64,000 bases of DNA from Reticulitermes speratus (taxonomy: Eukaryota; Arthropoda; Insecta; Blattodea; Rhinotermitidae): positions 42,740,700 through 42,804,699 of the forward strand of contig JAJKFL010000014.1 in NCBI GenBank assembly GCA_021186555.1, in the 5' to 3' direction. Positions 56,266 to 64,000 of the stretch are shown here, piece by piece; position 1 is the stretch's first letter; each line of letters opens with the position of its first letter. The position numbers were made by a program, and so were the translations under genes. The notes beneath the pieces are model-generated. The model had not been told where the DNA came from. It saw only the letters and a program-made list of their open reading frames with translations, and searched no databases.

Positions 56266-56490
56266 AACATTGAGAACTAATTGGTTTCTGGACTTTGTCC
56301 AACGTCCGGAAAAATTAAAATCACGACGTTTCGGAAGCTGGATTGATGTTAGCTCGGTCAAAGGGACCCAACAGAGTAGGTGTCTCCCCTCCCAACACCT
56401 GAAGACGGAAGAAGAACCAGCTTCCGAAACGTCGTGATTTTAGATTTCCGTTCGTTGGACAAAGTCCAAAAACCAATTAGTTCTCAATGC
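56266..56490. repeat. palindromic element with hammerhead-like core
   Basis: The left arm CATTGAGAACTAATTGGTTT (56269) mirrors the right-arm end AACCAATTAGTTCTCAATG (56471-56489), and CACGACGTTTCGGAAGCTGG mirrors CCAGCTTCCGAAACGTCGTG. On plus, CAC-CTGAAGA-stem (GGAAG...CTTCC)-GAAA-CGTC-GTG at 56395-56440 fits a minimal hammerhead with a very short stem III. Confidence 0.65.
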
Positions 56491-57208
56491 GAGGTTTTAT
56501 TTTCTCACCGCGGTGTTTTTATGGATTTACGTGTTGTGGAAGGTGACGCTGTGTTGCTAGGCGTGTGAACTCCGTTGTTTCAAAAAAGGTAGTGTCTTCG
56601 TCTTCAAAGACTTCTTCACCGTTGAAGATAAAGGCGCTGGGTTCTTTCGAGACGTCGGTGACCGCTGACACAAAGCACATCACATCTAAGAAGAATTGAA
56701 TCTCAAATATCTAAATTTTTCGCAAATAATGTGATTTTTACTTTATGACATGGATTATTCTCCAGCCAATAACATTCTAAATGTTTACTTTGTATTGAGG
56801 TGTCATATTAATTGAGGGTTTCGGGTGCAAGAAATTACTGTTTAAAATAATTTATTTTTCTGTAGTTGCTCTTGTGAGATAGAGTGTGTTGAAACAAATA
56901 TTTCGTAAATAACTTTCTACGTGAACACAAATTACAATAGCATATATAGCACAATTACTAAAATTTATCTGCCTTTAATACAGATTCTTATGACCAGTTC
57001 AATAATTTAGTTCTACTGACTTCTCCTTGTTACCCGTCACAAAACATGTTTGTTAAATAAGCAAATTGTAAAGTTTGAATATTCTCAATAGATTATAGGG
57101 TTTGTAATCACTTCATGTTCAGTAATAATAAGAAATTAATAGCTTAATAAAATCAAAAAATTTAAATTAATTCATTTTACCGTTGTTTACTTCAAAACTT
57201 ACCAAATA
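56491..57208. other. no confident feature
   Basis: A decayed hammerhead-like stretch at 56620-56670 (GTTGAAGATAAAGG, CTTTCGAGACGTCGGTGACC). The remainder is AT-rich. Confidence 0.4.
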
Positions 57209-57612
57209 CAGCGTGTTTCATAAGTCCATCCGGGATTTAGAGGCTTGGCCGTGCAGTAGCAAACCCACATATAAGAGATAAAAGCATGTCAACGGATAGA
57301 GGAAATGTAAAAGTATTTTTGTGACAGATGCGATGGCGTAGTTACCCGTTTCTCCGCTAGGAGGCAGTGGTGTGCAAACATGGCGTTTTCAGGCTACCAT
57401 CGACGTTCATATGTTGGAACGTGTGTGGCAGGAGCTAGATTACAGAATTGACGTCTGTCGAGTCACCAAAGTGGGACATATAGAACATTTGTAAGATAGG
57501 TTTAAAACTTGGATATGTACTCTTTTCACTGACATGCTCTCATCTCCCGTGTGTGATTTGGCTCCTGAGCTACAGACCTCCAAAATCCCGGAGGGATTTA
57601 TGAAACACCCTG
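57209..57612. mobile_element. TA-flanked deletion derivative with transposase remnant
   Basis: 404 bp. The left end CAGCGTGTTTCATAAGTCCA mirrors the right end GGGATTTATGAAACACCCTG, with TA at 57207-57208 and 57613-57614. Inside, MLERVWQELDYRIDVCRVTK and GHIEHL then a stop reads as the C-terminal tail of a DDE transposase of the IS630-Tc1-mariner type. The rest of the ORF is gone. Confidence 0.8.
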
Positions 57613-58208
57613 TACACATAAAATCATATTTTAAATTGTCTTTTTAACATTGCAACGTGTATACGCTTCCGCAATACCACTTTTTTTTTCTTCCAAAATA
57701 TCTTCCCGATGACGTACGTATTAATCGAAATATGTTAAAGTTTCCCTGAAAGGTATTTAAAAATTAAAATGTGTGCAGTGACGGTACTATTTTACGTGAC
57801 ACAAAAATAAACAAAATGAAACAAAAGCAATTGTTATAAAAATGTATCTTGCATTATTCTGAGAAACGACAGCGATTGTTTTCGTAAAGAGCGTTAAATT
57901 TTGATCTTTGTAACCGATAGGCTTTATGTCCTCCTTAGTTCATTCATTCATTCTGCAGTCTGTCTTACGACAGGTCCGTAGCCTCTTCCAAAGCGAGTTC
58001 TCCACAGAGTGCGATCTAGTGCTTCCTCTGCATGAATTTTCAAAAATTGAATAAACATAACCAAATCTGGCTAGGGGCTGAAGGGATGCTTTTCCTTCCA
58101 AACCCAGAACTGGCTCTGATGTGTACGCATCTACACAGTGTCAAATCCACCTGTGGCTGGCTTTGTTTCGTCTATGACGAATCTTACGCAGTTCGAATTC
58201 CACCGATA
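57613..58208. other. no confident feature
   Basis: AT-rich. 57940-58030 contains the dispersed fragment also seen at 23275-23345. Confidence 0.45.
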
Positions 58209-58472
58209 TATTTTTTTTTTCCAATGGCTCGACAGCCCCTTTTCGGGTGCCTAGGCCTCCTCATTTCGACGCTTCACGATCACACTCAGACACACCACAG
58301 TCGGTAGGACTCCTCTGGACGAGTGATCAGCCCGTCGCAGAGACCTCTACCTGACAACACACAACAATCACAGCAGACAGACATCCATGCCCTAGGTGGG
58401 ATTCGAACCCACAATCACAGTAAGCAAGCGGCCGTAGACCCACGCCTTAGACCGCGTGGCCACTGGGATCGG
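58209..58472 (-). mobile_element. SINE family A, copy A5
   Basis: Minus-strand copy with poly-T start, full body and head. An imperfect target duplication TCCACCGATAT / TCCACCTATAT flanks it (about 58197 and 58474). Confidence 0.86.
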
Positions 58473-59158
58473 CTCCACCTATATTTAATATCCTTATTTT
58501 TCAAACTACTGTATTCTTCTCAAGCACACGCGTTTTCTGACGCACTTTGTCTTCAAACACACGCAATCTCTGCCCTCCTCTCAAAGTGTGAGACCGCATT
58601 TAAAATTCACACAAACACACTGTGATATTATTATTTCATATATGGCTTATAATATACAGCCATTCTTTCGTATGAAAACCATGGTCTGCCGCTTCCTGTC
58701 GGCTCATTATCTCATTACTTTAACCCACTAAGCTGACAGCTCACATGTTTGGCGAAATAAGCGGCGGTGAGTGACGAATTATATTTGTCAGATAAAATAA
58801 TGTTTGTGTGTGTAGTGTCTTAGGAAGTAGATGGAGCGGCATACAACACAAAATCACCGTGGGGGTTACAGGTGCGGTTCAGCATATAATGTGTTTAGTT
58901 ACTGACATGATTACCTGAATTTTATACCTGTAAAACCCGGAGATTTATTTCCAGGTTTAAACGAGTCCCTATCCTGAGCCAGAAGCATCCTGACCAAGTC
59001 CCCCCCCCACTCCAACTCCCCCCCTGCCCACACGACTTATTTACCAGTCATTAGACGTGTTCGGAAGGCAGTTAAAATAGGGAGTGATTTTCTCTCACTA
59101 TAATTTTAAAGTAAAAATGTTATATACTTAATATTGTTATCACCGCGCATGTTTATCA
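58473..59158. other. no recognised feature
   Basis: A C-rich run at about 58998-59032. Otherwise nothing recognised. Confidence 0.5.
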
Positions 59159-59465
59159 ATATAATTGCACAATTCACCAACACATGCACTTTCACTATTA
59201 AAATTAATAGTTTGTTAAAAAGCCCTACACATGTTTCGGCCAGTTAACCGGCCATCATCAGGGGCAACTAGAGTTACATATTACAAACACATTCATTAGG
59301 TTTATCCTGAGATGTGGATTAAAACAGTCAAGTGTGGGTATTATAAAACTGCATTAATAAAATAACAATAATATAATAACATATAATATATTGTGTAGGG
59401 CTTTTTAACAAACTATTAAATTTAATAGTGAAAGTGCATGTATTGATGAATTGTGTAATTATATA
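59159..59465. mobile_element. palindromic element with hammerhead core HH9
   Basis: Arms of about 72 bp: ATGCACTTTCACTATTAAAA at left against TTTAATAGTGAAAGTGCAT at right, with TTTGTTAAAAAGCCCTACAC mirrored by GTGTAGGGCTTTTTAACAAA. The core lies just inside the left arm. No ORF between the arms. Confidence 0.7.
59221..59266 (-). ncRNA. candidate hammerhead ribozyme core HH9
   Basis: Minus strand: GCCC, CTGATGA (59261-59255), the seven-pair stem II GGCCGGTTAACTGGCC, GAAA, ACATGTGT, cleavage A, GGGC. This is the canonical CUGAUGA version with the best stem II. Confidence 0.62.
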
Positions 59466-60665
59466 AAAATGTTATAATTAACAAGAATAAGGAAATCGTA
59501 CAAACTTATTCATAATTAATTACCTTTCTTTTAAATAAATAAAATAAAAAACAATTTCAACATTCTAATAAGATTTTAGATTACGCAAACGTCGTAAATT
59601 CTTGTTACAATATAAGTGTAAGTGTAGTTCTCAAAGCCTATTCTTACATTTTTTTTTTATTTTGGTTTTATTTTTGAAATGGTACAATTAAATTAACTTA
59701 GTTGTAAGAAGAGATTACAATTAGATATTTAAGCTGTTGTTGACAACTTGCTTTGAGAAATATTTATTTATGGTCTCTTATTTTAATTTAATCTAGTTTT
59801 GTTATTAAATATTTAAGTAAATATTTATCTAAAACACAAGATGACATTAAAGCACCAGCAGCCCCGTCACGTCTGTCCGTTCGTCCGGTCTTGTCTCCCC
59901 ACCAGACATTGCTAGCCCAACAGGACGGATTTTCCTAAACATTTATGTTGTGATGTTACTACAATTTGTTATATTCTGATTTTGGTAAAAAAAATAAAAA
60001 AATTACACTTTATATAAAGACCTACTCATATTTAAGACAATTAGCTGTCACTAGTGTTTATAATTAAGACGGACTTGTTTTTGTGCGGTACGAGAATAGG
60101 CACAATAGAAAGTTTTCGATTTAAACACAACAGCCAAGAATAATCGATTATATATCTTCAGTTTCCGACATAAATGCAAGAAATACGATATATTGAGATT
60201 TACGAGAGATAGATTATATTCGGTTGTACAGTACATATCTCGCTGCGATTCGGAGGAATTCTACGAAAAATGAATTTAAAATATTTGCCTGTAGGGGCGC
60301 TGCAATCGACGCACTGCGAAACCTAGCGGTTGTCTAAATAACTACTAATACATGTTAGGCATGATCGCGACGAGTCAGTGTCTGGTGTAGTTAGTGTTGT
60401 GGTGTTTGTTTACATACACTTTTTAAAGAGTTGTCGTTCTCTTTTTATGGCCAGAAGGCAGGAAAGTATCTAAAACCTTGAAATGGAAGCTGAAGCAGGC
60501 GATTCGCGACAAGCACAGATGTTTGCCGCCCAGAATATTTGTTGTCAAAAATTTAATGTCTAGGGATATTAACAGAGAGATTGCCCTTGAAGTGCTGCTC
60601 TTTGTTTACATTTTCTAACTTCTCTAAATGCTGTCCGACGTAGTCCAAGACTTCCACGTACTTTT
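59466..60665. other. no confident feature; possible first exon
   Basis: 60360-60560 is less AT-rich. It holds TCAGT (a common arthropod initiator) at about 60375 and an ATG at 60483 opening 26 codons, MEAEAGDSRQAQMF and so on. No good splice donor was recognised, so a gene start is only a guess. Confidence 0.3.
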
Positions 60666-60669
60666 CTTC

Positions 60670-60893
60670 CTGAGATGGGCGCTCTTCTGGGATATTACGC
60701 AGCGTTGAGTGGTAGTTCTGTACCGACGTTTCGAGACAACCTATCAGTCCCTTCTTCAAGGGCCAAGAAATCCAAGTCCAAGTCTTTCTTGGACTTGGAC
60801 ATGGACTTCTTGACCCTTGAAGAAGGGATGATAGGTTGTCTCGAAACGTCGGTACAGAACTACCACTCAACGCTGCGTAATATCCCAGAAGAG
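60670..60893. repeat. large palindrome with hammerhead-like words
   Basis: Arms of about 90 bp: GCGCTCTTCTGGGATATTAC at left against GTAATATCCCAGAAGAG at right, with TGTACCGACGTTTCGAGACA mirrored at 60837-60856. The centre also has smaller inverted repeats (GGACTTGGAC). Same design as 49975-50185, different sequence. Confidence 0.75.
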
Positions 60894-61477
60894 GGCAGCT
60901 CTCATCTACGTCGCGGCCGAAACCTGAAATCGTGCATATTTTTCTTCCTGTCAGGTTTCCCCAACGAAGAACCTATAATTCTCCCTTCTTCTCAGATGTT
61001 GTACGGCGTCAAATCATATTGATTTAGCGATAATAATAATAATAATAATAAGTTGTGAGTAGGCGTACGGCAAATTATGGAGTTCCTCCTTATGTAATTG
61101 TCTCCACCCAGCTGTTACTTCCGCAATCTGGGGTCCAAATAGTCTCCTTAGATCCCAGCACCCTCTGTGTGGAATTTGTGGTTCACTAAGTCCCCTGACA
61201 CATGTTTCTCTCCCATTCTTCCTTCTTCCCCTCTCAGTATCATTCCATTTTTGCTCCGTATTCATATTTCGTCTAACTGCTGAAGACACTGTTAATATGT
61301 TCTTTAAATAAAGCACTTGCCTCTCTACTTAGTGGCAACTACAATTACTTAGTGGCAACTACAATTACTTAGTGGCAACTACAAATTTGTGGAAAAGAAT
61401 CAGAACTAAAAATAACAGAATCAAGATCAAACCCGTCTAAACACAAATACTTTTTATTTAAATTTATTTTACACCAA
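60894..61477. other. LINE-like remnant and short repeats
   Basis: The minus frame near 61130-61080 (FGPQIAEVTAGWRQLHKEEL) resembles the [19 protein letters not shown] part of the main LINE. An (AAT)n run is at 61030-61050, and three copies of ACTTAGTGGCAACTACAA lie at 61327-61383. Confidence 0.45.
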
Positions 61478-61645
61478 CTAATGCACACGTAAAACTACTT
61501 TTTTTTGTAGTTTTTATTGTAAAATGTACCCCTAAAAAAACCCTGAAGATGATCCGAGGATCGAAACACGTGTAGGGGTAAATTTTACAACAAAAACTAC
61601 AAAAAGTGGTTTTACGTGTGCATTAGTTTGTATAAAATAAATTGA
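61478..61645 (+). mobile_element. compact inverted element with hammerhead core HH10
   Basis: The left arm (ACCAACTAATGCACACGTAA) and right arm (TTACGTGTGCATTAGTTTG) are reverse complements and directly enclose the core. Related to 3015-3460 but without the 350-bp body. Confidence 0.7.
61541..61580 (+). ncRNA. candidate hammerhead ribozyme core HH10
   Basis: CTGAAGA (61543-61549), stem II GATCC-GA-GGATC, GAAA (61563-61566), palindromic ACACGTGT, A, GGGG. The upstream partner has only two adjacent C, but a second CCCC eight bases further up could pair instead. Confidence 0.5.
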
Positions 61646-61654
61646 ATTAGTGAA

Positions 61655-62263
61655 AATGCACGTGACAGTAATATAAAATGCACGGTGACAGTAATATAAA
61701 ATGCACGGTGACAGTAATATAAATGCACGGTGACAGTAATATAAAATGCACTGGTGACAGTAATATAAAATGCACGGTGACAGTAATATAAAATGCACGG
61801 TGACAGTAATATAATCACGTGACAGTAAATAAAATGCACGGTGACAGTAATATAAATGCACGTGACAGTAATATAAAATGCACGGTGACAGTAATATAAA
61901 TGCACGTGACAGTAATATAAAATGCACGGTGACAGTAATAAAATGCGGTGACAGTAATATAAAATGTACGGTGACAGTAATATAAAATGCACGGTGACAG
62001 AATATAAAATGCATGGTGACAGTAATATAAAATGCACGGTGACAGTAATATAAAATGCACGGTGACAGTAATATAAAATGCACTTGACAGTAATATAAAA
62101 TGCACGGTGACAGTAATATAAAATGCACGGTGACAGTAATATAAAATGCACGGTGACAGTAATATAAAATGCACGGTGACAGTAATATAAAATGCACGGT
62201 GACAGTAATATAAAATGCACGGTGACAGTAATATAAAATGCACGGTGACAGTAATATAAAATG
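61655..62263. repeat. 23-bp minisatellite, about 26 units
   Basis: Unit ATGCACGGTGACAGTAATAT plus AAA, starting right at the end of the hammerhead element. Units between 61740 and 61990 have many single-base losses. The overlapping minus-strand frames are by-products. Confidence 0.93.
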
Positions 62264-64000
62264 ACTTTCAGTATTATCAGAAAATATATTCGCACCGTTT
62301 AGATCACCTTCAGTTCACCGTATTATTTTTATAAAACATATTGAGGTAATATATTTTGAAAAAAATAAGATTTGAAGCTGAAATGACCTAAACATCGAAA
62401 CTGTTGTTCTGAAATAAACCAAAGACGTAGTTGTGTTTAAAAGGTTTATGTTAATTCTAATTATAACTAACATGACGGATAACATTGTTTAAAAAAAGAA
62501 AATCTTTTTTTAGATCATTCCTCGTCGTAATTTCAAATTTTTGTACTGCGATCCGACTGCGTTCTCCTGGCTAATAGAAGACACTGGTCGCCACTGGCCA
62601 TTGTAATGTTTCATCAGTTGGCAGGCCTGTAGCTCAGTGAAGTGATTCGCCAGCCCAACAAGTGATTGCAGTGCCACAGTGTACGCTGCATCTCTTAGCC
62701 TTGGTCATGTTACAAGCTATGGTAAGTATCAGTTCTTAACAGGTGGGTCAGATTTGAATATTGTTTGATATATGCGACGTTTCAGAAGGTGCTTGTATTT
62801 GTGTCTTTGAATGTTAATCATTTTAAAAAAATTGCGTTTTTTTTTGTAACGTGATTACGTCTAGCTTATTAGAAAGGATCAGTGGAGATGGAAGTGGCAG
62901 TTTTCTCCGAAATGCTGGCACGTTTCTACCAAAGTAGACGGAGTCATAACTTAGGAGACAAAAATCTGAACATTCACCACTACGTGAAAGCCAAATATCA
63001 ATGAATTACTGTTTTTATTGCAAAATTAATCTGACTAGTTGGATTAGGCCTTACACAGAAATTTATTTGTTGCCTCAGAGAAAATACATCACTTATTTGT
63101 TGATATAATTCAGCGAAAATATTGTTCGTTTTTGCGTTAGCAAAATAATTTCGAAGGGGAATATTAAGTCGTGTCTGTTAGTCAGCCGATCTGTCCATCT
63201 ACATGTTTGTCGTTCCGTCCAGCCGCATGGAACCACTCGGTTTACAAATTTCGAATTTTTGTGAAATGTTATAGTGTGATTTTTTACTATTATTATTATT
63301 TATTATTATTATATATTTTTACTATTATTACTGATTATTTACAATTAATTTAAAGTCCTATAAAATGTCAGACACTTTACGTGACGGTCTACATGTGTCT
63401 TAATTTATGGTCCTCTAACTTTCATGACTAAGACAGACTGATTTATATGTGAAGTACGGGCTGAGACTGAAGAAATATTTGAGCATCGATTAGCGGATAT
63501 CGCGCATGATCGATTGTGAATATCGAAATACCGACTTAAATATACTAACGAAATTCTTCCTTCTTATGATATCCTGTTAATGGTCGATTGTAAACCTGTT
63601 GTTAGGACAAGTAAAATCCTACAATTTGCGTTAAAATTCTCTGTATTTTTCTGCAAAGTGTTCACACGAATTTGAGGTATCTGCTCTTCTGGGTTGTTAT
63701 TCAGAGTATGTTGGTAGTTTTTTAAATGACGTTTCGGGACATCTTGTCCGTCTCATCTTAAATTTTATATCGAAGGCCAGTAAAAAAAGAAAACCCCAGA
63801 AATGATCTGCTGACATTTCCTAAGATGCGTATTTTGAGAATCAATTTTTAATCTAGGTTACATGTCGAGCTCTTAAAAAACCAGACGGTATATATAATTA
63901 CCACTGCTCTCTCATTAATAAAGTAGCTCCATTTTTAAGCGCTGTGAAATCTGTACTTTTCTACTAGTTTTGTGGACCTTCCATCACCTAGTGTACAAAA
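62264..64000. other. no confident feature
   Basis: AT-rich, with an (ATT)n run at about 63285-63312. A decayed half of the palindromic hammerhead-type element lies at about 63680-63775 (CTCTTCTGGGTTGTTATTCA, TGACGTTTCGGGACA). GGTAAGTATC at 62720 resembles a splice donor without a supported exon. Confidence 0.4.

Noticed and set aside
61532..62295. Overlapping minus-strand frames of 142-227 codons
   Set aside because: By-products of the 23-bp array and the hammerhead element; the repeated peptide shifts frame with each indel.
62700..62730. Start codon plus splice donor (ATGTTACAAGCTATG then GTAAGT)
   Set aside because: Only five codons, with no downstream exon or family recognised. Matches of this length to the donor consensus are common by chance.

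Overview
The window looks like repeat-dense euchromatin from a large insect genome. A cockroach or other blattodean is the best guess, based on the LINE peptide style (for example DRDRWRALV and VLYGCETW), several tRNA-derived SINE families and an insect-like spliceosomal gene. No bacterial operons, rRNA, true tRNA genes or CRISPR arrays are visible. Only one host gene is convincing: an intron-free PRPF38A-like pre-mRNA splicing factor on the minus strand (7478-8506). Almost everything else is mobile DNA or tandem repeats.

Layout. 0-6.7 kb: partly duplicated repeat blocks with hammerhead-like motifs, a decayed Tigger transposase, SINE relics and a LINE 3' end. 6.7-9.3 kb: PRPF38A and its flanks. 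9.3-11.1 kb: a SINE carrying an intact mariner (9521-10853) with terminal inverted repeats and TA duplications. 11-16.1 kb: a foldback element, a SINE, a LINE relic and a 114-bp satellite of 26 units. 16-19.6 kb: SINEs and a hammerhead-like motif. 19.7-22.6 kb: an old LINE split by a hAT-type and a Tigger-type non-autonomous element. 22.7-30 kb: a mariner relic, a pyrimidine array, a one-unit relative of the satellite element and a 3-kb array of 42-bp units. 31-43 kb: mostly SINEs, LINE pieces (one with a 46-bp tandem expansion), foldbacks, a deleted mariner and a second hAT-type element. 43.8-45.2 kb: inverted elements with paired hammerhead-like cores. 46-55.7 kb: five minisatellites in series, ending in a TTAA-bounded element holding 12 exact 114-bp units. 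56-64 kb: palindromic hammerhead-like elements, another inverted-terminus element, a SINE and a 23-bp array.

Three themes stand out. (1) Five copies of a 77-78-bp TA-flanked foldback that forms an almost perfect hairpin. (2) At least eight sequences fitting the hammerhead ribozyme core (CTGANGA, stem, GAAA, palindromic stem III, U-H), mostly inside inverted-repeat elements resembling Penelope-like elements. (3) Several tandem arrays that demonstrably grew inside transposable elements: 114 bp in a TTAA element, 46 bp in a LINE ORF, and 23 bp at the end of a hammerhead element. All family assignments come from reading motifs by eye; no database search was possible.
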